Shown here: piece after piece, positions 32,185-38,360 of the stretch | Layout: each line of letters opens with the position of its first letter | Numbering within the stretch: position 1 is the stretch's first letter | Assembly: GCA_018667915.1 (NCBI GenBank) | Contig: JABIRI010000134.1 | Location: forward strand, 1-38,360 | Source of the DNA: Opitutaceae bacterium | GTDB lineage: Bacteria; Verrucomicrobiota; Verrucomicrobiia; Opitutales; Opitutaceae | DNA length: 38,360 nucleotides | Direction: 5' to 3' | The notes under the pieces: model-generated | Told to the model about the DNA's origin: nothing | What the model saw: the letters and a program-made list of their open reading frames with translations, nothing else | Database searches by the model: none | Program-made: the position numbers and the translations under genes

Positions 32185-33033
32185 ATGAGCACTCAGCCCA
32201 TTTTTCGCGATGAACCCTGGCTGTCGCAACCGATTTCACTCGGAGAATCCACCATTATGGCGGCGGGGCAGGTGCGCAACGTGGCGGGAATTGAACGAAA
32301 ATCCATGCGAACTTTGGGCAGTTTTGGTCTGATCTATATGGTGGATGTGGAGGGTTACTATGTGGATGAATTGGGCACGCAGTGTGACCTGCGAAGCGGA
32401 GATGCGGTTTGGATCCATCCGGGAGTCGCGCACGCTTACGGACCCAAGCGGGGAAAAACTTGGACGCAGATCTACGTCGTTTTCGACGGTCCGCAGTGGG
32501 AACGCTGGGCGGCTGAGGGCATCACCAATTTTCGCCGGCCCGTGACACATGCCGAGCCCGTGGAAGGTTGGGCACGCCGTTGGCATGATGCGTTTCCTGC
32601 AGATGCTGCGCCTACCCTGGCCCATGCGCTTCGCACCTTTGGCGTGATTAACCAGCTCTTACTTGAATTGCTTGCCGTCCATGATGAGTCGTCTCAATCG
32701 ACGCGGGATGCGTGGTTGTTTGAAAGCCAGCGATTGTTGGGGGAACGAGAAGCATCGCGCGCGCTTAGCCCGCAGTCGGTCGCACGGACCTTGGGCATGA
32801 GTTACGAGAGTTTCCGAAAAAAATTTGCTCACCACATCGGTGAATCACCCGGGCATTACCAAAAACGTAGGCGCATCGAACACGCTTGTGCTGCGATCTA
32901 TCAGGGCACGCACAGCTTCAAGGCTCTCGCTGATGAGTTGGGGTTTTGTGACGTGTTTCATTTCTCCAAAACATTCCGGCAAGTCGTGGGCGAAACGCCT
33001 TCAGCATTTCGAGTGAAGGCAAGGGGGCTCTGA
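32185..33033 (+). CDS. AraC-family transcriptional regulator
   Basis: A 282-residue regulator with an N-terminal cupin-like sensing domain (YYVDELGTQCDLRSGDAVWIHPGVAHAYGP, here cited as about residues 56-85) and a C-terminal double helix-turn-helix. The first reads LSPQSVARTLGMSYESFRKK and the second FKALADELGFCDVFHFSKTF, ending with the typical GETPSAFR. It is divergent from the dioxygenase/ferritin-like pair with a gap of about 40-120 bp depending on the dioxygenase start, so it is the obvious candidate to regulate that pair. The inducer is unknown. Confidence 0.9.
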   Translation: MSTQPIFRDEPWLSQPISLGESTIMAAGQVRNVAGIERKSMRTLGSFGLIYMVDVEGYYVDELGTQCDLRSGDAVWIHPGVAHAYGPKRGKTWTQIYVVFDGPQWERWAAEGITNFRRPVTHAEPVEGWARRWHDAFPADAAPTLAHALRTFGVINQLLLELLAVHDESSQSTRDAWLFESQRLLGEREASRALSPQSVARTLGMSYESFRKKFAHHIGESPGHYQKRRRIEHACAAIYQGTHSFKALADELGFCDVFHFSKTFRQVVGETPSAFRVKARGL

Positions 33034-33064
33034 GCCACAGGTGAGTTTTGTAAATAAATGATGT

Positions 33065-33076
33065 TTTGACATCAAA
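33065..33076. promoter_or_regulatory. Small dyad upstream of the toxin-antitoxin operon
   Basis: TTTGA (33065-33069) and TCAAA (33072-33076) form an inverted repeat around CA, 24 bp before the preferred antitoxin start. Antitoxins of the ribbon-helix-helix type usually repress their own operon through such sites. Confidence 0.4.
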
Positions 33077-33099
33077 TAATGAGCATCAAATCATCAATT

Positions 33100-33372
33100 A
33101 TGCGCACAACTTTGACGATCGATGAAGATATCATGGAGAAACTGAAGGAAAGCGCCCATCGGCGAGGCGTCCCGTTTAAGCGGGTGGTAAATGAGGCGTT
33201 GCGTTCCGGAATCGTGTTCGAAACGAGGCCAAGGGAGATCGCATCGGTTGAGGTGGTTCCGTTTTCGCTTGGGCTGAAATCTGGGATCGATCCCGATCGA
33301 CTCAACCAGCTGGCCGACGATCTGGAGGCGGAATCCTATGCAGAGTCATTGGCGAAATCTGAACGGCCATGA
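33100..33372 (+). CDS. Ribbon-helix-helix antitoxin (VapB-like)
   Basis: A 90-residue protein whose N-terminus MRTTLTIDEDIMEKLKESA is the standard ribbon-helix-helix start: a short strand followed by two helices (KRVVNEALRSGI). I chose the ATG at 33100 because homologues begin MRTTLTID; an ATG at 33079 adds seven residues. The C-terminal part, rich in acidic residues (DRLNQLADDLEAESYAES), would bind and block the toxin. The stop overlaps the toxin start by ATGA, the usual coupling in type II modules. Confidence 0.85.
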   Translation: MRTTLTIDEDIMEKLKESAHRRGVPFKRVVNEALRSGIVFETRPREIASVEVVPFSLGLKSGIDPDRLNQLADDLEAESYAESLAKSERP

Positions 33373-33797
33373 TTTTGCCGGATGTTAATGTATTGGTGCA
33401 CGCGCACAACGCCGATTCAAAGGTGCATGGAAAGGCCCGCGATTGGTGGTCCGGTGCGCTCGGCGGAAGCGAAGGAATTGGTCTGCCATGGGTCACGATT
33501 CTGGGTTTTATTCGGGTTACTTCTCATCCGCGAGTATGTGCTCATCCGGCGCCAGTGGATCAAGTGATGGCCAAAGTGGAGTCCTGGTTGGACCTGCCTC
33601 ATGTGCATATATTGGAACCGGCAGAGCGACACTTCGACGTGCTCCAACAATTGCTGATTGAATTGGGCACGGCTGGGAATTTGACGACCGACGCGCACTT
33701 GGCGGCGTTAGCGATGGAACGCGGTTACACGCTTTTTTCGACAGACATGGATTTCCACCGGTTTGAGAATCTGCGCTGGAAAAATCCCTGTCGCTGA
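33369..33797 (+). CDS. PIN-domain ribonuclease toxin (VapC-like)
   Basis: A 142-residue PIN-domain protein, expected to be a magnesium-dependent RNase that cuts RNA when freed from its antitoxin. The acidic residues are Asp5 in LPDVNVLVHA, Asp108 in TTDAHLAALA, and Asp126/Asp128 in STDMDF. The conserved Glu usual near position 40-45 is absent (WVTILGFIRVTSHPRV), which is normal for this VapC subfamily as far as I recall. It is coupled to the antitoxin by ATGA and ends 34 bp before the convergent glycosidase-like gene. Confidence 0.87.
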   Translation: MILPDVNVLVHAHNADSKVHGKARDWWSGALGGSEGIGLPWVTILGFIRVTSHPRVCAHPAPVDQVMAKVESWLDLPHVHILEPAERHFDVLQQLLIELGTAGNLTTDAHLAALAMERGYTLFSTDMDFHRFENLRWKNPCR

Positions 33798-33831
33798 TCC
33801 TCTGTCAGTCAGAATGAGTAGGTTGAGAATT

Positions 33832-36126
33832 CTACTGAATCCAGCCTTCCGGCCACTTGGTGCCGGGGACTTCGCGCCACAGGATTTCACGGTCGATCCG
33901 GGGTTTGTGGTGCCGGTATTGCGTGGTCAAAGCGATACGTTTGCGCAGGAGTTCCGGTAGGTTTTCTCCGTAGAAGTAGGTGTGGTTCCCGGCGGCTGAT
34001 ACGACCATGAATTCGGTGTCGGTCGTTTCAATGAGCTCGAGCAGTTCCTCGGTGTTTTTGAGGTCTAGGTCGATCGCTTCCTGTAGGCGTTTTTCATGCG
34101 CAGCTCTCTCCTCTTCGTTGCCGGATTCGAGATAGCCGTAGACCGTGCCTACCCACGCGCACACGCTCCGCAGTGCAGCCGCCCAATGGAGGTAACCGCG
34201 CACGCGATCCCGGAGGTCACGGAAGACGCGAGCGGCGACGGAATCGGATTCGATTCCCGCCAAAACAGTATCGAGGTCGGCGATGAGCTTGCGCACCCGC
34301 GGCAGCAGCTCGGTGTCCATGTCGTGGCTCATCTTGTCGCCTTGTTCGCGGGTGATGAGATCGAATAGCACATCGCGACCAAGATCGTTTACACCGGGGT
34401 TGTTGTGTTGGAAACAGCCGTGTTTCTCGTAGTAGCGGCGATCCTCAAGCGGGATAGCCTCGATGTCCGGCACGAATGGTCGATCCCACGTGCGCTGCCA
34501 GCAGAAACCGAACGCACAATAAAGGGCCACGAGCGGCTGCCAGATCAACGCTTCCTCAAAGGTCCGCCAGGCGTCGTCGAGTTGTTTTGCATGAGGTGCG
34601 CCGATCAAGTCGGTCGCGTAGTTCAGCAGCACATCATCGATGGACGCCTCCGGTGTAAACTGGGCGGCGCGAATCGCTACCGGGTTGGGCCAGAACGGCG
34701 TCGCTTCGGCGTGGGCGAGCCCACCAAAACAGCTCGCCCGGTCGGCGCCCATGCCTTTGAGCGCGGTCATCTTGGCGTGCACCATGCGCGGGAAGGGCAT
34801 TCCCAGAAGGGGTTCGTGGTTCATGAGCCCTGACGCGCCGTAGTTCATGATCGGATTCACCCCGGCAGCCTTTGATGCGGACATGGCTGGTGCTTCCGTG
34901 TCGTCCATCGTGGTGTGCATGACTGAACCTGCCACGCCCATATTTTCAGGGTATTTGGGATGCGGATATGGGAGATCGTAACCGTGAACCAGCATGGAGG
35001 GACCTTCCCAAGTGAGATGGCCGCCCAGTCCTGCCTTGATCGTGTCGTGTTCGTTTTTGAAGGGCTCAAGCCGCAGGACGACGTCGAAGTCCGGATTGGT
35101 TTTAGCCGCGGCCATTTGGAGATTGGCCATGTAGTCGATGATGCTTTTGCCGGCAGTTTGGGCGATATTGTCGTGGTCGCGCCATTCGCGGATCATGTAG
35201 GGACCGCCGTTGCGGCCGACATAGAGCGAAGACGTATGCTCAAAGCCTGCGCCGCTGTCGTTCGCCCAGATGGAAAGGTAGGAAAGTTCCGGGACGGCGT
35301 CCATCATGCGCTCCATGCATTCCGCGTAGTGGCGCTGGGTCACAGGGTGATCTTGGGCGAGGCAGTAGCGGGGCAGACGGGAGCGGAAGGGATGGTCCAC
35401 CCGAGCGCCGCGTAGGGTGGGGTATTTGACGAAAAATTTCTCCGGCATGTTGCGAGGTTCGAACATCAATACGCCGGGTTTGAGGCCGTAGCGTTGAGCA
35501 AGTTCGGCGAGATGCTTCAAGCGCATCAGGTTCGCTTCAAGATAGTGCTCCGGCCACAGCCCTTCGGTGAGCTTGCTGTTTACGAAGTGATTAAAACCGG
35601 CGCAGTAGGTATAGAACTGCGGGTAAAACTCAGCCTCCACGGACTCCTCGTAGGGGAAGTGGGCGTGCAAGGAGTTGATCTCACAATGGGTGAATCCCGT
35701 TTCGGCGAGTTTGCGCACGTAGGCTTCGTCTTCGAATCCGCGGGCGGAGCGCCAATACTGGGTCAAACAGGCGTCATAGTGCGGACGATGGAAATTAAAC
35801 GTGGCCGGCAACAGCACCCCGTTGCCGAGATTGGCGCGGACTTCGGATGTGAGTCCACTCTCCAACAGGCTGAGGCCGCTGAAGAGAAAACTGCCATGCG
35901 TGGCGATCAACTCACCGGAGCCCTCGTCGTTCAGGCGCAACCAGATCCATTGTTCATGTCCTTCGATATCGCCGGGCTCCACGAAGTTGCGGTCGGCTAG
36001 TGCAATATTGAAGCCCGCTCCCGCTTGTTCGGCGGCGGACACGGCTGCGCCCGTGCGTTCGGCGAGCACATTGGCGGCTTCTTTTTCGACCGCGGAGGCT
36101 GTGGCAGAGATGGTGATGTTTTTCAT
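33832..36126 (-). CDS. Unclassified glycoside hydrolase-like protein (GH20/67/84-type layout)
   Basis: A 764-residue cytoplasmic protein starting at the ATG at 36126 (MKNITISATASAVEKEAANV); the frame extends to 36270 but would run into the GH51 gene. Residues 1-105 resemble the small alpha/beta N-terminal domain of GH20, GH67, GH84 and GH115 enzymes (helix-rich start, then GSFLFSGLSLLESGL). A TIM-barrel-like part follows (GFTHCEINSLHAHF, YGLKPGVLMFEPRNMP, LSYLSIWANDSGAGFEH, VVLRLEPFKNEHD). The Asp in WANDSGAG and the Glu residues in MFEP and RLEPF are candidate catalytic acids. The C-terminus is a long helical domain (about 575-750). It lies 13 bp after the GH51 gene, so the two act together, perhaps on arabinose-decorated uronides. 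The family assignment is by layout only. Confidence 0.6.
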   Translation of the reverse strand: MKNITISATASAVEKEAANVLAERTGAAVSAAEQAGAGFNIALADRNFVEPGDIEGHEQWIWLRLNDEGSGELIATHGSFLFSGLSLLESGLTSEVRANLGNGVLLPATFNFHRPHYDACLTQYWRSARGFEDEAYVRKLAETGFTHCEINSLHAHFPYEESVEAEFYPQFYTYCAGFNHFVNSKLTEGLWPEHYLEANLMRLKHLAELAQRYGLKPGVLMFEPRNMPEKFFVKYPTLRGARVDHPFRSRLPRYCLAQDHPVTQRHYAECMERMMDAVPELSYLSIWANDSGAGFEHTSSLYVGRNGGPYMIREWRDHDNIAQTAGKSIIDYMANLQMAAAKTNPDFDVVLRLEPFKNEHDTIKAGLGGHLTWEGPSMLVHGYDLPYPHPKYPENMGVAGSVMHTTMDDTEAPAMSASKAAGVNPIMNYGASGLMNHEPLLGMPFPRMVHAKMTALKGMGADRASCFGGLAHAEATPFWPNPVAIRAAQFTPEASIDDVLLNYATDLIGAPHAKQLDDAWRTFEEALIWQPLVALYCAFGFCWQRTWDRPFVPDIEAIPLEDRRYYEKHGCFQHNNPGVNDLGRDVLFDLITREQGDKMSHDMDTELLPRVRKLIADLDTVLAGIESDSVAARVFRDLRDRVRGYLHWAAALRSVCAWVGTVYGYLESGNEEERAAHEKRLQEAIDLDLKNTEELLELIETTDTEFMVVSAAGNHTYFYGENLPELLRKRIALTTQYRHHKPRIDREILWREVPGTKWPEGWIQ

Positions 36127-36139
36127 GGGCGGAAGTAGT

Positions 36140-37696
36140 CTAGGAAATTGAAATAAGAACGATGGATCGGGCTGGAATCGGTAAGGTGAGGATACCGGTT
36201 GCTGAAATGGAGTCGGGCGTGAACTCGCGCGGGACAATCCGATTGGGTTCATCAAACGTGTTGTGCGCATCGCAGGATTCAGCCGTCAGTATGCGACCAG
36301 CCAACGTTCTGTCCGTGGTCTCAGCGGCCGGTAGCGTAAGCTGAATTTCGTGCGCGGTGTCGGGATCGAAATTGATCAACGAAATGTTCACATGACCTTC
36401 GGTATCGCGGGAGGCGGAGGCATCCAACAGCGGCAGATTTCCAGCGGTCGATTCGTTTTCGGGGGGAGAGGCGATCGAGAGAGGCAGGAACGTCGCATTC
36501 TGATGCACTTTCATCATCTCAAACACGTGGTAGGTAGGCGTGCAGAGCATGCGCGGGCCGTCTGTGAGAATCATGGCTTGGAGCACGTTCACGGTTTGCG
36601 CGATATTGGCCATGCGAACGCGTTCGCGATGTCGGTGGAATATGTGCAGCGTTTGGGCCGCGACTAGTGCATCGCGTAGGGTGTTTTGTTGGTAGAGGAA
36701 CCGCGGGTTTGTGCCAGCCTCGACGTTGTGCCAAGTGCCCCATTCGTCGACGATCAGACCGACACGTTTCTCCGGATCGAACCGGTCCATAATCGCGCTA
36801 TGCCGGGTGAGGAGATCGTCCATGCGCGCCGTGCGTCGAAACGCGGCAAACCACTGGTGGGGAGCGAAGCCGGTAGCCTCGCCTTTGTCGTCCCAGTCAT
36901 CGGTGGGAATGGTGTAGAAGTGAAACGACAGGCCATCCATGTAGTCGGCTGCTCGTTCCATCACGACTTCTGTCCAACGGAAATCGTCTTCACTTGCACC
37001 GCAGGCGATGCGGTAGATCGGGCGATCTGGTTGATGATGGCGCACGTAGGTTTGATAGCGGCGATACTCGTCCGCGTAGAATTCGGGCCGCATGTTGCCG
37101 CCGCAAATCCAGTTCTCATTACCGACGCCGAAGTAGTGCACGCGCCAAGGTTCTTGGCGGCCATGCGCGCGGCGGAGTTGAACGAGGGTCGAATCAACGT
37201 CGGCGGTAAGATACTCCACCCACTCTTGCATTTCCCGCACCGTGCCACTGCCGACGTTACCGGCGATGTAGGCGTCGCAACCCAGCATCTCGACCAGGTC
37301 CATGAATTCGTGGGTGCCAAATTGATTGGATTCCACGACGCCGCCCCAGTGGTTGTTGATCATCGCACGACGTTCGTTGCGAGGGCCGATCCCGTCCTTC
37401 CAGTGATACTCGTCAGCGAAGCACCCTCCCGGCCAGCGCAGGACGGGAATGGAAAGTCGCTGCAACGCCGCAACAACATCGTTCCGCAAGCCACGGGTGT
37501 GAGGAATTTTCGATTCCTCGCCGACCCAAATCCCTTCGTGGATGCAGCGTCCCAGGTGCTCAGCGAAGTGGCCGTAGAGCTCGCGGGGTATTTTGTCCGT
37601 TGAGGAATGATCGACGGCGTCTAGGGTGATTTGAGTGGAGGGTAGAGGCACGGGTTGATTGGGTTTTAGGGGTGGGATAAACCTAGCATAACTCAC
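36140..37696 (-). CDS. GH51 alpha-L-arabinofuranosidase
   Basis: A 518-residue cytoplasmic retaining enzyme. Residues about 36-55 ([20 protein letters not shown]) and [15 protein letters not shown] (85-99) are family hallmarks. The acid/base is Glu194 in GVGNENW and the nucleophile Glu318 in VDEWGTW. A C-terminal beta-sandwich ends the chain. It removes terminal alpha-L-arabinofuranose from oligosaccharides. The start is uncertain: the GTG at 37696 gives the longest product, and a GTG at residue 16 is possible. AAGGAG lies just upstream of 37696 but too close for a normal ribosome-binding site. It heads a two-gene operon and diverges from an AraC regulator 67 bp away, which probably controls it. 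Confidence 0.93.
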   Translation of the reverse strand: MSYARFIPPLKPNQPVPLPSTQITLDAVDHSSTDKIPRELYGHFAEHLGRCIHEGIWVGEESKIPHTRGLRNDVVAALQRLSIPVLRWPGGCFADEYHWKDGIGPRNERRAMINNHWGGVVESNQFGTHEFMDLVEMLGCDAYIAGNVGSGTVREMQEWVEYLTADVDSTLVQLRRAHGRQEPWRVHYFGVGNENWICGGNMRPEFYADEYRRYQTYVRHHQPDRPIYRIACGASEDDFRWTEVVMERAADYMDGLSFHFYTIPTDDWDDKGEATGFAPHQWFAAFRRTARMDDLLTRHSAIMDRFDPEKRVGLIVDEWGTWHNVEAGTNPRFLYQQNTLRDALVAAQTLHIFHRHRERVRMANIAQTVNVLQAMILTDGPRMLCTPTYHVFEMMKVHQNATFLPLSIASPPENESTAGNLPLLDASASRDTEGHVNISLINFDPDTAHEIQLTLPAAETTDRTLAGRILTAESCDAHNTFDEPNRIVPREFTPDSISATGILTLPIPARSIVLISIS

Positions 37697-37763
37697 TCCT
37701 TACATCCTTGGTAATGGGGGTGAAAAAAATTGGCATATTGGGCGATTGTTGTAGTCATAAGCA

Positions 37764-38360
37764 ATGACACTCCATCGACCGGCCCCCTTCCCCGTGCCCG
37801 CGAACGGAGTATATTTTGCCGAAAGCATGCACTTGAAAGACTTCGAAGCATCGCTGCACAAAGACCCGTTTCACAAAATCATTTTCATCCAACGGGGTCG
37901 CATGGAACTACAATCAAAGGCGGGCCGAAATTCGGTCACTGTCATGGGGCCGGAACGCACTTTGTTTGCGGTGCCGGCGGGGGTGCGGCATCGGTTGCTC
38001 GACCATGAATCTTCCGTCATTCTCGTGCTCGGGTTGGGAGACAAATTCCTCCGGCGAGATCGGGATATTTGGGATATTTGGCAACGCCTGTTGGTGCACC
38101 CGGTGAGTGGGCGCATGATGGAAGGTGGCTTCGCCGGCTGGTGGCGGCGGGCGGTTCTGGAACAGACCTTACAAGGTCCGGGGCACGCCGTGACGGTGCG
38201 GGCCATGGCCATGCAAGTATTGGTCGCCGCCGATCGTCACGTGTCGGGCCCCACCGATGACTCCGCCGGAGAACGGGTGCGGGCGGTGCAACGACGTGTG
38301 CAGGAAACGTTCTTCGAAGACTGGTCGATTGATCGTGCGGCCCAACGGGCGGGGTTGTCG
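37764..38360 (+). CDS. AraC-family regulator, cut by the right window edge
   Basis: The frame from the ATG at 37764 stays open to the edge (199 codons). The N-terminal part is a cupin-type sensor domain (FHKIIFIQRGRMEL, FAVPAGVRHRLLDHESSVILVLGLG). The last visible residues (DWSIDRAAQRAGLS) are the beginning of the first AraC helix-turn-helix; the second one is outside the window. It is divergent from the GH51 operon with a 67-bp gap, so it is a likely arabinose-type regulator of GH51 and its partner. No Shine-Dalgarno sequence is seen. Confidence 0.85.
   Translation, partial: MTLHRPAPFPVPANGVYFAESMHLKDFEASLHKDPFHKIIFIQRGRMELQSKAGRNSVTVMGPERTLFAVPAGVRHRLLDHESSVILVLGLGDKFLRRDRDIWDIWQRLLVHPVSGRMMEGGFAGWWRRAVLEQTLQGPGHAVTVRAMAMQVLVAADRHVSGPTDDSAGERVRAVQRRVQETFFEDWSIDRAAQRAGLS

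Noticed and set aside
35494-36000. Plus-strand frame opposite the glycosidase-like gene
   Set aside because: No domain recognised; mirror of a strongly coding opposite strand.
1-38360. CRISPR arrays, tRNA, rRNA, IS elements, prophage or defence islands
   Set aside because: No spaced direct repeats, tRNA-like cloverleaf, transposase or phage genes were found by reading; the VapBC-like pair is the only module of that kind.

Overview
The window looks like a chromosomal segment of a Verrucomicrobiota bacterium, probably of the Opitutales/Opitutaceae. This is inferred from the gene families, not from any marker gene. A very large TonB-dependent receptor carries the N-terminal motif ELSPFEV and has no SusD partner. 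A GxGYxYP protein, a DUF6807 protein, several unclassified secreted carbohydrate enzymes, a thermophile-type mannosylglycerate pathway and GTAG-headed REP-like hairpins accompany it. No rRNA, tRNA, CRISPR array, IS element or prophage was seen. Almost none of the inspected start codons has a Shine-Dalgarno sequence.

Layout. (1) Bases 1-8753, all minus strand: a Tat-exported heparinase II/III-like protein cut by the window edge, a GxGYxYP protein, a small lipoprotein, a small secreted protein, the TonB-dependent receptor and a LacI-family regulator. (2) 9232-21449, plus strand: an inverting GH78-like glycosidase, a DUF6807 protein and an exported class V aminotransferase overlap by ATGA junctions. 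A RidA-like gene on the opposite strand interrupts the series. It resumes with a six-Asp-box propeller, an uncharacterised toroid-like protein, GH127 beta-L-arabinofuranosidase, an M28 peptidase and an S51 peptidase. (3) 21480-22186: a lipoprotein gene paralogous to the one in region 1, bracketed by two related 25-bp palindromes. (4) 22195-26047, minus strand: a sodium/solute symporter with an extra periplasmic domain, a Gfo/Idh/MocA dehydrogenase and a mutarotase-like protein form one operon. (5) 26286-29719: mannosyl-3-phosphoglycerate phosphatase and synthase diverge from a GH63 mannosyl/glucosylglycerate hydrolase, giving synthesis and breakdown of the compatible solute mannosylglycerate. 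(6) 29737-33033: a two-gene oxidative unit (PhyH-type 2-oxoglutarate dioxygenase plus a tandem ferritin-like di-iron protein) with a divergent AraC regulator, closed by a REP pair. (7) 33100-33797: a VapBC-like toxin-antitoxin pair. (8) 33832-38360: an unclassified glycosidase-like protein and a GH51 alpha-L-arabinofuranosidase, divergent from an AraC gene cut by the right edge.

How it works together. Regions 1, 2 and 4 look like one SusD-less polysaccharide or glycopeptide utilisation locus. TTTCA/TGAAA dyads occur in front of the LacI gene, the GH78-like operon and the symporter operon, which suggests a LacI regulon covering regulator, enzymes and uptake. GH127, GH51 and two peptidases in the neighbourhood fit an arabinosylated hydroxyproline-rich glycoprotein as substrate, but this is a hypothesis. 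The REP-like hairpins are unusual: one supplies the stop codon of a gene, and one is translated inside a gene just after its Tat signal.
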